64,000 nucleotides of DNA from Poindextera sp036494815. Its GTDB lineage: Bacteria > Pseudomonadota > Alphaproteobacteria > Caulobacterales > Caulobacteraceae. Where the stretch lies: assembly GCA_036494815.1 (NCBI GenBank), contig DASXNV010000060.1, positions 22,838 through 86,837 on the forward strand, in the 5' to 3' direction. Every line of letters starts with the position of its first letter. Position 1 is the first letter of the stretch. Both the position numbers and the translations under genes were made by a program. Positions 26,067 to 34,426 of the stretch are shown here, piece by piece. Below the pieces are notes generated by a model, which worked only from the letters and a program-made list of their open reading frames with translations, made no database searches and had not been told where the DNA came from.

Positions 26067-27341
26067 TTAATTTGCGACCGACAAGAACCCGTGCGGCCGG
26101 GCGCAACTGCAGTTGCACGGCGCCTGCTTCTGCAAAAGCGTCGCGCATGCATCGATCGTATCACTTTGAGAGGCGACGATCAGCGTCGCCGCGCCCCCGC
26201 CCAGCGGCGCGCGCTGGCGCATCAGGGCGAAAAGGCCGCTCACATGCGCCGCGGCGTAGGAACTGCCGTTCACCAGGAACCATCGGCCGCCTGGTTCGGT
26301 GGTGGGCACATCGCGCCCGGGGGCTCGGAAAACGCCTGGAACAGGGGGGCCTGTCGCTTCGTCAAGTACGGCCACCACCCCCTTGTGCGAGGCGGGAAAC
26401 CCTCCGCCAGGCAGGTCGCGATCATAGGCGGCCACAACCACGATGTCGTGGTCGAGCGCCACGTCCAACAGCTTGCCGAGCAGAAGGTCTGGGGGCCCGC
26501 TGAGGCTCATATTGATGACCTGGGCCTTGTGGCGGATCGCGAAATCAAGGGCGCCCGCAAGGCTGAGGCTGTCACAGGTCGTCGGCGCGCTGTCCGTGGC
26601 GGCGCCAGGCTTGGCCTTCTCTTGTCGACACGCACGCAAGCCCATCAGACGGGCCTGCGGCGCCACGCCGGCTATGCCCAGGCCGTTATCCGCCCGCGCC
26701 GCAATGATCCCCGCCACACCTGTGCCATGGCTTTCGGGCCCGGCGGGCCGGTCGGGCGCGAAATTCTGAATAACCTCGACCTGACCCGCCAAATCCGGAT
26801 GGTCCTTATCGATCATGCTGTCGATGACCGCGACCCGGACGTTGCGGCCCGTTGAGATCTGGTGGAGCTCAGCCAATCGCCATTCGCGCGCGGCAGGCTG
26901 CACGCGATAGAGCGGGTCGTTGTGTGTCGGCAGCTCCCCTTGCCCGCGATAGATGTGCAGGGGTTCTGACCAGGAGACACTCGGATCCCGGGCGAGCCGC
27001 ACCGCCGCCTCTTCGGTCGACTGATCGGGCGGTACGGCCATCACGTAACAGTCCACGCCAAGGAGCGGCATCGGCCATTCGTTGACGAGGGAGACGCCCT
27101 GCTCATGCGCAATACGCAGGGCGATGCGCCAGCGGGCGCCCCGGCTCTCGCTGTCACCGTAGCTTCCGGCATAGCTCGCATTGGGCCGATAATGCGGCGG
27201 GGCCATCCGCAGCATGACGAGAATTTGGCGCTCGGGGAGGGCCGTCCCCGGGTTGGCGTCGGGGCTCTGGGCCGCGGCGAGGCCCATCCACGCCAGCAGC
27301 GCGGCAAGGCCTAGCATGAGGCTTCGCGGGAAGATCGGCAT
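26067..27341 (-). CDS. Subtilisin-like (S8) serine protease of a sigma-factor operon
   Basis: The 424-residue exported protease has a signal peptide to about residue 25 and an I9-like propeptide region (about 38-130). The catalytic domain carries Asp174 (VAVIDSMID), His205 (ESHGTGVAG) and Ser361 (NGSSYAAAHVSG). The position of the oxyanion-hole Asn reads AAYD, so Asp307 replaces Asn, and the Pro after the catalytic Ser motif is Ala. ATG 27341 lies 7 bp behind the anti-sigma stop. A short Cys-rich C-terminus (CNCSC) follows. By context it may act on the anti-sigma factor or on a cell-envelope substrate; activity is uncertain because of the substitution. Confidence 0.9.
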   Translation of the reverse strand: MPIFPRSLMLGLAALLAWMGLAAAQSPDANPGTALPERQILVMLRMAPPHYRPNASYAGSYGDSESRGARWRIALRIAHEQGVSLVNEWPMPLLGVDCYVMAVPPDQSTEEAAVRLARDPSVSWSEPLHIYRGQGELPTHNDPLYRVQPAAREWRLAELHQISTGRNVRVAVIDSMIDKDHPDLAGQVEVIQNFAPDRPAGPESHGTGVAGIIAARADNGLGIAGVAPQARLMGLRACRQEKAKPGAATDSAPTTCDSLSLAGALDFAIRHKAQVINMSLSGPPDLLLGKLLDVALDHDIVVVAAYDRDLPGGGFPASHKGVVAVLDEATGPPVPGVFRAPGRDVPTTEPGGRWFLVNGSSYAAAHVSGLFALMRQRAPLGGGAATLIVASQSDTIDACATLLQKQAPCNCSCARPHGFLSVAN

Positions 27342-27348
27342 CACCAGC

Positions 27349-28023
27349 TCACTCAGCGTCCACGGGTTCGGCCAGGACGACCTGCGCCAGCCGTTGCAGC
27401 CTTGTGAGCGTAGCTGCCCGCCCGGCGGCGGGGACGTGGAGCATGTAAGCGTCAGCCGGCGTCGGACCATCCACAAGGCGGGCGCCATTGGATTTGAGGA
27501 TCGCTCGCAAGTCCTTCTCCGGCGTATCGGGGCGGAAGATCACCACGATATTGGCTGCCCTGCTCGACGGCGCGCCCCCGAGGGTGTGGTATTGGGCAGG
27601 ATGGGAGGGGAGCCAGATGGTCACGCCCATGATCAGCAAAAGGCAGAACTGTCCCGCGACCGCCCAGCGTAGCCAAGGCGTCTGCGATCGCCGCGAGCGA
27701 GCGGCCATTGGCGGGCGGGCGAATAGTCGCTGGCGCCAAGCCCTGAAGGATAGGCCTGATCGGGACTCCCGATCGATTTGCTGGCTGGCCAGCATCCAGC
27801 CGTGCTCCACGCCGGCTAAGCCAGCCTCGATCGGCAGATCGCCAATCCCCGCAGCCAGACGGCGTTCGTCCTGCAGTTCGGCCTGGCATTCGGCGCAAAG
27901 GCTCAAATGCGCCCTGACACGGTCGTGTTCAGGCGCGCTCAGATCACCCGCCAGATACCACGGCAGCAGCAGCAGGATGTCCTGGTGGCGATCACCGGAC
28001 AATTGAATGATGCGTCCTGTCAT
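27349..28023 (-). CDS. Membrane anti-sigma factor with zinc finger and propeptide-like periplasmic tail
   Basis: The 224-residue product has an N-terminal zf-HC2 anti-sigma domain with H39-x3-C43-x2-C46. A cytoplasmic linker follows, then one membrane helix at about 119-138 and a periplasmic domain at about 157-221. That tail (NIVVIFRPDTPEKDLRAILK, then LVDGPTPADAYMLHV) has the strand-helix-strand pattern of subtilase propeptides and resembles residues 38-130 of the protease encoded next. The gene lies 7 bp behind the sigma gene and 7 bp before the protease gene. It very probably holds the ECF sigma factor inactive. The protease link is inference. Confidence 0.88.
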   Translation of the reverse strand: MTGRIIQLSGDRHQDILLLLPWYLAGDLSAPEHDRVRAHLSLCAECQAELQDERRLAAGIGDLPIEAGLAGVEHGWMLASQQIDRESRSGLSFRAWRQRLFARPPMAARSRRSQTPWLRWAVAGQFCLLLIMGVTIWLPSHPAQYHTLGGAPSSRAANIVVIFRPDTPEKDLRAILKSNGARLVDGPTPADAYMLHVPAAGRAATLTRLQRLAQVVLAEPVDAE

Positions 28024-28030
28024 GTCGCCC

Positions 28031-28636
28031 TCAGAGCCAATCCGTCAGGCGGCCGGACAGCGCCGTCTTCAGATGCCGCCGGGCGTGGAACATCCGCGTC
28101 TTAACCGTGTCCACCGGGCAGGACATTATCTCCGCGATTTCCTTGTAGCCCATCTCATGGAAGTAGGTCAGGTCGACCACGGCTCGGTGATCGGCCGACA
28201 ATCCGCTGACCGCGTCGAGCAGCACCCTCTGCGTCTCAAGCCGTCCCAACAGCTGTTCAGGGCCAGCCTCGTCGCTCGCGCGGGTCTCGGCGGCCTTGTC
28301 TTCCGTAGGTTCGTCCAGACGTGCGCGCGCCCTCAGGGCCTTGCGATAGGCGATCGCGAAGATCCAGGTCGATAATTTGCTCGCGCCGCTATAGCTATCG
28401 GGCCGGCGCCACACGGCCATCAAGGTGTCGTTGAGCGCCTCTTCGACAGCCTCCCGCTTGCGCAACAGATTGGAGAGAAACCGCGTCAATCTTGGATGAT
28501 AGAGCCGGTACAGTTCCTCGAACGCACGCCGATCTCCATCCACCACACGACGGATCAGGCGCGCCTCATCAGGAGGGTTCGCCAATGCGATCACCCTTAT
28601 CCCGCCATCCGTGGCGGCGCGTTGGCTGCGTATCAT
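28031..28636 (-). CDS. ECF RNA polymerase sigma factor
   Basis: The 201-residue sigma factor has region 2 (AFEELYRLYHPRLTRFL, then EEALNDTLMAVWRRPDSY) and region 4 (GYKEIAEIMSCPVDTVKTRM), with no region 3, as in extracytoplasmic-function sigma factors. ATG 28636 is favoured over GTG 28642 because of an AGGGGGT sequence just upstream. It starts a tight operon with an anti-sigma factor, a protease and a porin. A possible self-recognised promoter lies upstream at 28654-28676. The acidic stretch between regions 2 and 4 (DEPTEDKAAETRASDEAG) is a normal linker. Confidence 0.93.
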   Translation of the reverse strand: MIRSQRAATDGGIRVIALANPPDEARLIRRVVDGDRRAFEELYRLYHPRLTRFLSNLLRKREAVEEALNDTLMAVWRRPDSYSGASKLSTWIFAIAYRKALRARARLDEPTEDKAAETRASDEAGPEQLLGRLETQRVLLDAVSGLSADHRAVVDLTYFHEMGYKEIAEIMSCPVDTVKTRMFHARRHLKTALSGRLTDWL

Positions 28637-29011
28637 TCGCACCCCCTTTCACGGACGGTAGGTGTCGGCCAAGGTTGATTGGGTTCAAACCCAGAGCGAT
28701 TTTTTCTTGCCCGTGCGGACGCCGCCGCTTCGATCGGGGACATGGCGCTCAGCAGAGCTTTGTGATCGCTTGGCCGACGTCAGGGCGTTCGCAAGCGCGC
28801 GTTCATCTCTAGGCTGGAGCGTTTTCGATATGAGTTCTCAGAGCGCCTTGGTCAAGCCCGCGAAGGCGCCGCGGCGCGGTCCGAACTGCGTTAGGGCCGC
28901 TTCTGGGCGCAACCCGCCCAGGGAACCATCTTGATCGGTCAAGCTTACTCACCTGAAGGCGGCTGGACCGTCGAGCCTGGCTATGACCGGGCAGCAGGGA
29001 CGGAGACGAAA
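28637..29011. other. 375-bp divergent intergenic region (sigma operon / GlsB-like gene)
   Basis: No gene is supported here. The region must hold the promoters of the minus-strand sigma operon and the plus-strand GlsB-like gene. A GGAACC word at about 28921 resembles the -35 element of the general stress sigma factor EcfG, but I see no convincing -10 at the right distance. Short open frames here lack ribosome binding sites and recognisable content. Confidence 0.4.
28654..28676 (-). promoter_or_regulatory. Candidate ECF-type promoter of the sigma operon
   Basis: On the minus strand, AACC (28676-28673) and CGTC (28657-28654) are 15 bp apart, close to the AAC(C)/CGTC elements of many ECF promoters. 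They lie 17 to 40 bp upstream of the sigma factor start. ECF operons are commonly autoregulated. The match is short and could be chance. I did not find the same pair in front of the TIGR03118-like gene. Confidence 0.35.
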
Positions 29012-29266
29012 ATGGACGCTCATGGTTTGATCGCGTGGCTGGTCATCGGCGCCTTGGCGGGTTGGCTGGCCGGTATGTTCGTCAAGGGCGGCGGCTTTGG
29101 TTTGTTGGGTGATATCGTCGTCGGCATCATCGGGGCCTTCATCGGCGGCTGGCTGGCCGGCGTGCTGCACATCCATATTGGCGCCGGCTGGATTTCCTCC
29201 ATCATCACCGCGGCGGTGGGCGCGGTGCTGCTGCTGATCATTCTGCGGATGGTTCGACGGGCCTAG
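29012..29266 (+). CDS. GlsB/YeaQ/YmgE family small membrane protein
   Basis: This 84-residue protein has three hydrophobic helices (about 5-21, 28-47 and 55-78) rich in glycine, with the family pattern AWLVIGALAGWLAGMFVKGG followed by GDIVVGIIGAFIGGWLAG. The family was once called transglycosylase-associated, but no enzymatic activity is established; members are often induced in stress. GGAG at 29002-29005 supports ATG 29012 over a longer upstream frame. It is divergent from the ECF sigma operon, so stress-linked control is plausible but not shown. Confidence 0.88.
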   Translation: MDAHGLIAWLVIGALAGWLAGMFVKGGGFGLLGDIVVGIIGAFIGGWLAGVLHIHIGAGWISSIITAAVGAVLLLIILRMVRRA

Positions 29267-29383
29267 CGGGGCGAGAGAAAGGGCGAAGCGACTTTCCCAC
29301 CGGATTGGTTCGGTTACTCTCTGCGACGCAAAAATGATCGTCGCCGGCTTCCGTTTTCCGCCGCGGCGGCGCGGGGGAGGTTC

Positions 29384-30622
29384 ATGAAAGACCATAGCGA
29401 ACGGCACGCCTCGGCGGGCCTGATCATCGCCATCTGCTGGTTCATCGCGGCGCTCGAGGGCTATGACATCCAGGCCTTCGGCGTCGCCGCCCCGCGGTTC
29501 GCCCCCGAACTGGGGCTCAATCCCCACCAGATGGGGTGGGCCGGCAGCGCCGCCATGGTGGGTCTCATCACCGGTGCGATCCTCGGTGGCTGGATCGGTG
29601 ATCGGGTCGGGCGCAAGCCCGTGCTGGCCGCCTGCACGGCGGCTTTTGGCGTGTTTTCCTTCGCCACGGCCTTCGCCCACGACAGCCAAAGCCTGGTTTG
29701 GGCGCGGCTTGCGACCGGCGTGGGCTTTGGCGGCGCGCTGCCCAATCTGATCGCCATCGCCACCGAGATCAGCGCCCCTAATCGCCGGGCCGCAACCACC
29801 ACCACAATGTTCTGCGGCATGCCGGCCGGCGGCGCCCTGGTGGCGCTGGCGGCCAGATCGGGCGGCGAAAGCCTGGACTGGCGGCTGATTTTTGAAGTCG
29901 GCGGCCTCGCGCCACTGGTCATCACGCCGATGATCCTGTGGCTGTTGCCGGAGACCCGTCCCCGGCATGAGGCCGGTGGCGACCGCGGCGTGCTCAAGGC
30001 GCTTTTCGGCGAGGGCAGGGCCACAGCCACCGTGCTGCTTTGGCTGGTCTTCGTTGTGGCCCTGATCGTCCTCTATCTCATGCTGAACTGGCTGCCGACG
30101 CTGATCATCGCCAAGGGATTCTCCAAGGAGATGGGGTCCAGCGCCGCCCTGATCTTCAACGCGGCGGGCGTCCCCGGCGCCCTGCTGGTGGGCTTCATCG
30201 CCGATCGGGCCGGGTTCCGCTGGCCCTTGCTCATTGTCTTTGTCGGCCTCGCCCTGGCTCTTTGGGGCATGGCGGGGGCGCAGGCGAGCACGGCCCTGCT
30301 GATCCTGGCCGGCGCCTCGGGCGCCCTGGTGCTCGGCGCCAACTATGCCCTCTACGCCCTCGCCCCAGTCTTCTATCCGCCGCAGTCCCGTGCGGCGGGG
30401 GCCGGCGCTGCGGTGGCGGTCGGTCGCATCGGGTCCATCATCGGCCCGGTGCTGGCCGGCGAATTGCGCGCCGCTGGATATAGTCCGGGACAGGTGTTCG
30501 GCGTCCTGGCGCCCCTGGTGCTGGCCGCGGCGGTCGGCGCGGTTCTATTGACAACCCTGGGCAAGCCCTACGGGGCGAGCCCCGAGCCTCCGGGCTTCAA
30601 GCCCAAGCCGATCGAGGCGTGA
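29384..30622 (+). CDS. MFS transporter, aromatic acid:H+ symporter (AAHS) type
   Basis: The 412-residue carrier has 12 predicted helices. It shows ALEGYDIQAFGVAAP in helix 1 (the D of the AAHS DxQ-like motif) and the MFS motif A GGWIGDRVGRKP between helices 2 and 3, repeated in weaker form as GFIADRAGFRWP in the second half. This group (PcaK, MhpT, BenK) imports benzoate-, hydroxybenzoate- or phenylpropionate-like acids. No catabolic genes lie next to it, so the substrate is open. It is a single gene, with serB following after 91 bp. Confidence 0.88.
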   Translation: MKDHSERHASAGLIIAICWFIAALEGYDIQAFGVAAPRFAPELGLNPHQMGWAGSAAMVGLITGAILGGWIGDRVGRKPVLAACTAAFGVFSFATAFAHDSQSLVWARLATGVGFGGALPNLIAIATEISAPNRRAATTTTMFCGMPAGGALVALAARSGGESLDWRLIFEVGGLAPLVITPMILWLLPETRPRHEAGGDRGVLKALFGEGRATATVLLWLVFVVALIVLYLMLNWLPTLIIAKGFSKEMGSSAALIFNAAGVPGALLVGFIADRAGFRWPLLIVFVGLALALWGMAGAQASTALLILAGASGALVLGANYALYALAPVFYPPQSRAAGAGAAVAVGRIGSIIGPVLAGELRAAGYSPGQVFGVLAPLVLAAAVGAVLLTTLGKPYGASPEPPGFKPKPIEA

Positions 30623-30713
30623 ACCATGTTTCGAGCCAGAAGAGAGGCGGGGATGAGTGGATTAATGGACTGGCGCGGTTGATCGGGCGGCCCGTGACGG
30701 CTACCGAGCCACT

Positions 30714-31604
30714 ATGCTGCTCGCCGTCACTCTCGTCGCCACCGATACCTTCGACGCCCCAGCCCTGGCCGCTCGCGTAGGCCATGGCCTTGCGGGCCTC
30801 ACCGGTCCTGTCAAGGAAAGCGCGGTGCTTGGGCCTGGCGCGGTCGACCTGGTCGTGCAGGCCCAGGCTCTGGCTCCTGTTCGCGCGGCGGTCGGGCAAG
30901 CCCTCGACGAGCTTGGTGTCGACTATTGTGTCCAGCCCTGGACTGGCCGCCGCAAACTCCTCCTGGTCGCCGACATGGACTCCACCATCATCGGCTGCGA
31001 GTGCCTGGACGAACTGGCGGATTTCGCTGGGGTGAAGGCCGAGGTTTCGGCGATCACCGAGCGGGCCATGCGAGGCGAGATCGGTTTCGAGGGCGCCCTG
31101 CGCGAGCGGGTGGCCATGCTCAAGGGGTTGCCGCTGGTGGCGCTGCAGAGCTGTTACGACGAACGCGTGCGGCTCAACCCAGGGGCCAAAACCCTGGTCT
31201 CGACCATGGCCGCTCACGGCGCGCGCTGCGTGCTGGTGTCCGGCGGATTCGAGTTCTTCACCCGGCGGGTTGCCGCGGCGGCAGGGTTCCACGCTGATCG
31301 GGCCAATCGCCTGATCGAGGCGAATGGCGCTCTGGCCGGAGACGTGGGTGAGCCGATTCTGGGCCGCGAGGCCAAGCTTTCGGCCCTGCAGGAAGAAGCG
31401 GCGGCGCAGGGAATCGACCTGACCGCCGCCCTCGCCATCGGCGACGGGGCCAACGACCTGGCCATGCTGGGCGCGGCCGGCCTGGGGGTGGCTTATCGCG
31501 CCAAGCCCCTGGTGGCCGCCGAGGCCCATGCGCGGATCGAGCACACCGATCTGACCAGTCTGCTCTACTTCCAGGGCTACCGCGCGGAGCAGTTTTCGGG
31601 TTAA
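30714..31604 (+). CDS. serB: Phosphoserine phosphatase
   Basis: The 296-residue enzyme has an ACT-like N-terminal domain (about 1-80) and a HAD domain. The latter shows nucleophile Asp87 and Asp89 in VADMDSTIIGCECLDELA, the SGGFEFF motif II region, the conserved Lys in the LSAL region and the metal-binding GDGANDLAML motif. It removes phosphate from phosphoserine as the last step of serine synthesis in the cytoplasm. The length and motif order fit SerB of alphaproteobacteria. A HAD phosphatase gene follows after 8 bp, probably in the same operon. Confidence 0.95.
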   Translation: MLLAVTLVATDTFDAPALAARVGHGLAGLTGPVKESAVLGPGAVDLVVQAQALAPVRAAVGQALDELGVDYCVQPWTGRRKLLLVADMDSTIIGCECLDELADFAGVKAEVSAITERAMRGEIGFEGALRERVAMLKGLPLVALQSCYDERVRLNPGAKTLVSTMAAHGARCVLVSGGFEFFTRRVAAAAGFHADRANRLIEANGALAGDVGEPILGREAKLSALQEEAAAQGIDLTAALAIGDGANDLAMLGAAGLGVAYRAKPLVAAEAHARIEHTDLTSLLYFQGYRAEQFSG

Positions 31605-31612
31605 AGGCGGCC

Positions 31613-32296
31613 ATGGCCTTCCCCCGTCCGATTCAAGCCGTCGTGTTCGACATGGACGGCCTTCTGATTGATTCCGAGGGTCTGGTGCGAGAGGGCATCC
31701 TGCTCGCCGCTCGCAATCTTGGTTTCGAGATGCCGCTTTCGCTGTGCGCGGCCATGATTGGCCTGCCATCCGAGCGCGGCAAGGCCCTGATTCGCGATCA
31801 CTTCGGCCCAGGCTTCGACCTCGACGGCTATCTGGTCGAGGAGCAGCGGGTCGTCGGGGCGATGTTCGCCGAGGGCGTGGCGCTCAAGTCGGGGGTGGTG
31901 GAGATTCTCGATCGGCTCGACGCCCTGGGCCTGCCCCGGGCGGTGGCGACCTCGTCCAGTCGCGGCGCGGTGGCCCATGGCCTGGGCGGCAACGGGATCC
32001 AGCACCGTTTCGGCGCCATCGTCTCCCGCGAGGACGTGCCGCGCCACAAGCCTTTCCCAGATCCATTCCTCAAAGCCGCCGAGCTGTTGGGCGTGAACCC
32101 CCAGGCCTGCCTGGCGCTGGAGGATTCGCATAACGGGGTCCGCGCCGCCCACGCCGCCGGCATGATGACCGTGATGGTGCCCGACCTTTTGGATCCCACC
32201 GAAGAGATGCACGCCAAATGCGTCCATATCGCCGAGAGCCTGCACGAGGTGATCCGGCTGCTGGACACCCAGGCTCACCTGGTCCTGTCGCGCTGA
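31613..32296 (+). CDS. HAD family phosphatase (beta-phosphoglucomutase-like)
   Basis: The 227-residue protein has HAD motif I VFDMDGLLIDSE with Asp13 and Asp15, motif II ATSSSRGA, the motif III Lys in RHKPFPDPFL and motif IV ALEDSHNG. A helical cap (about 20-90) places it with the subgroup that includes beta-phosphoglucomutase, YniC-like sugar phosphatases and phosphoglycolate phosphatases. It begins 8 bp behind serB. The exact substrate cannot be read from the sequence; phosphorylated sugars are most likely. Confidence 0.9.
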   Translation: MAFPRPIQAVVFDMDGLLIDSEGLVREGILLAARNLGFEMPLSLCAAMIGLPSERGKALIRDHFGPGFDLDGYLVEEQRVVGAMFAEGVALKSGVVEILDRLDALGLPRAVATSSSRGAVAHGLGGNGIQHRFGAIVSREDVPRHKPFPDPFLKAAELLGVNPQACLALEDSHNGVRAAHAAGMMTVMVPDLLDPTEEMHAKCVHIAESLHEVIRLLDTQAHLVLSR

Positions 32297-32569
32297 ACTG
32301 CACGTGAGGGTGGCTGGGCAATTCCCGGGCCCCCGTAGATCCGTCATCACTGCGCTCGTCGCGGTGATCCATGTCGTGAAGCCTAACGCACTGTAATTTA
32401 TCAGAATATTATCCAATCCGTTCACGGTGTGGATCGCCGGCACGGGGGGCGGCGACGACGGGAGGGGTCGGGCGCCCAGGAATTTGCCCCAGCGACCATG
32501 TGAGACTTGTAAACCGGCGCCCGCCCTCGGATATGAGGCGCTGACGACGAAAGGTTTTTGATCCCGCCC

Positions 32570-33817
32570 ATGGCCGACCCCATTCAACCCGACCGTTCCG
32601 CGGTGCTCGCCGCCCTGGAGACCGTACGCGATCCCAAGTCCGGGCTTGGCCTGGTGGCGGCGGGGCTGGTCCAGGCCCTGGTGGTGCGGCCTGGCCGAGC
32701 CGGGTTCATGCTGGAGGTCGAGCGCGCCGACACTGGGCTCTATGGCCCGGTCAGCGAAGCCGCCGAGGCGGCGCTGCGGGCGGTGCCGGGGGTCGAGAAA
32801 GCTCAGGTGGTGCTGACCTCGGCGACCGAGCCCGCCTCCGCGCCTTCGGCTGCGCCCGCAGCGCAATCATCTGCGCCGCCGCCTGTGTCATCCGACGAGC
32901 CCTTCCTGGCCCCTGGCGCCGTGCGCGTGCGCCGCGGCGGCGCGCGGCTGTCCAACGAGGCCCAGGCTCAGATGCAGCCGCAGCAGCCCGCCGGCGCCCT
33001 GAAGCCGGCTCATGTGCGCCACGTAATCGCCGTGGCCAGCGGCAAGGGCGGGGTCGGCAAATCCACCGTGGCTGTCAACCTGGCCTGCGCCATGGCCCTG
33101 TTGGGCCGCCGGGTCGGCCTGCTGGACGCGGACGTCTACGGCCCCTCGATCCCGCGCATGACCGGGGTGGACGCCGAACCGGAGCTGACCGCCAACAAGA
33201 AGCTGAAACCCCTGGACGCCTGGGGCCTTAAGATCATGTCCATCGGCCTCCTGGTCGACGAGGCGGCGCCGATGATCTGGCGTGGGCCGATGGCGTCGTC
33301 GGCGCTGAACCAGATGCTCAACGACGTGGCCTGGGGCAGCGAGGCCGAGCCCCTGGACGTGCTGGTGATCGACATGCCGCCGGGCACCGGCGACATCCAG
33401 CTGACCCTAGCCCAGCGCGTGGCCCTGTCGGGCGCTGTGGTGGTCTCGACCCCGCAGGAAGTAGCTTTGATCGATGTGCGTCGCGGGGTGTCCATGTTCG
33501 AAAAGACCCGGGTGCCAATTCTGGGCGTGGTCGAGAACATGGCCTATTTCCCGGACCCCTCCACCGGCGCGCCGATCCCCATATTCGGCCATGGCGGCGC
33601 CAAGGCCACGGCCGAGGCCCTGGGCGCGCCGTTCCTGGGCGAAATCCCCATCGAGGTGGCCTTGCGCGAATCCTGCGACGCCGGCGCGCCCCTGGTGGCC
33701 CAAGGCGGCGACAGCGCCGCCAGCCGCGCTTTTTTAAGCATCGCCGCGGCGGTGCTGGAGGCGGTGGAAGCCGGCGAGGGCCTGAAAGACCCACCGCGGA
33801 TCGTGTTCGAAGATTAG
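32570..33817 (+). CDS. apbC: Mrp/NBP35-type P-loop ATPase (iron-sulfur carrier)
   Basis: The 415-residue protein has an N-terminal MIP18/DUF59-like domain (about 1-85), a variable Ala/Pro-rich linker, and a ParA-like ATPase. The deviant Walker A is ASGKGGVGKST (about 158-168), followed by DADVYGPSIPRM and VIDMPPGTGDIQL. ApbC/Mrp proteins bind and transfer Fe-S clusters. The CxxC usually found after ENM is absent here: the segment reads ENMAYFPDPSTGAP. ATG 32570 is chosen over TTG 32558; both are possible. A GNAT gene follows after 12 bp. Confidence 0.9.
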   Translation: MADPIQPDRSAVLAALETVRDPKSGLGLVAAGLVQALVVRPGRAGFMLEVERADTGLYGPVSEAAEAALRAVPGVEKAQVVLTSATEPASAPSAAPAAQSSAPPPVSSDEPFLAPGAVRVRRGGARLSNEAQAQMQPQQPAGALKPAHVRHVIAVASGKGGVGKSTVAVNLACAMALLGRRVGLLDADVYGPSIPRMTGVDAEPELTANKKLKPLDAWGLKIMSIGLLVDEAAPMIWRGPMASSALNQMLNDVAWGSEAEPLDVLVIDMPPGTGDIQLTLAQRVALSGAVVVSTPQEVALIDVRRGVSMFEKTRVPILGVVENMAYFPDPSTGAPIPIFGHGGAKATAEALGAPFLGEIPIEVALRESCDAGAPLVAQGGDSAASRAFLSIAAAVLEAVEAGEGLKDPPRIVFED

Positions 33818-33829
33818 GACGAGGGCGCC

Positions 33830-34426
33830 ATGTCGAATCTTGAGGTGCGCAGCGCCGGGCCGTCCGAACGGGCGGCGGTTATCGCTATCTTGACCCTGGC
33901 CTTCAGCGTCGATCCTCCCGTTCGCTACATCTGGCCCAAGGCGCAGGACTACCTGGCGGGGTTCGGGGCTCTGGCCGCGGCGATCGGCGGGCCGGCGTTC
34001 GCGGACGGGACCGCCTTTGTGACGGATGACGGCTCTGCAGCGGCGCTGTGGCTTGCGCCAGGCGCGGAGCGGGACGCGGAAGCCATAAGCGCCGCCAGCG
34101 AGCGTTTTATGGACCCGGAGCGCCGCAAAGCCATCTCGGCGGCCTTCTCCCAGACGGCGGACTATCATCCCCAAGAGCCGCACTGGTACCTTCCGCTGAT
34201 CGGAGTCGATCCGGCATGCCAGGGCAAAGGCTTGGGCTCACGTCTTATGAGTCACGCCCTCACGCTGATCGACGCCGACGGCTTGCCGGCGTTTCTCGAG
34301 AGCTCGAACATCCGCAACGTGCCCCTCTACGAACGGCATGGGTTCGAGGTGCTGGGCGTGATCGACACCGGAGAGACGCCACCGCTCTACCCTATGCTGC
34401 GGCGCCCCAGCCGGCCTGTTTCCTAA
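33830..34426 (+). CDS. GNAT family N-acetyltransferase
   Basis: The 198-residue protein has an acetyl-CoA-binding motif A in LIGVDPACQGKGLGSRLM (about 124-141). A beta-bulge region and YERHGFEVLG at about 165-174 are also typical of GNAT enzymes. It lies 12 bp after the Mrp-like gene and overlaps the end of the convergent MFS gene by 4 bp. The acceptor amine is unknown, and nothing in the context points to antibiotic resistance. Confidence 0.88.
   Translation: MSNLEVRSAGPSERAAVIAILTLAFSVDPPVRYIWPKAQDYLAGFGALAAAIGGPAFADGTAFVTDDGSAAALWLAPGAERDAEAISAASERFMDPERRKAISAAFSQTADYHPQEPHWYLPLIGVDPACQGKGLGSRLMSHALTLIDADGLPAFLESSNIRNVPLYERHGFEVLGVIDTGETPPLYPMLRRPSRPVS

Noticed and set aside
32297..32569. 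Small RNA or riboswitch upstream of the Mrp-like gene
   Set aside because: The 273-bp spacer has no conserved riboswitch core that I recognise and no strong hairpin series; it is read as plain intergenic DNA.
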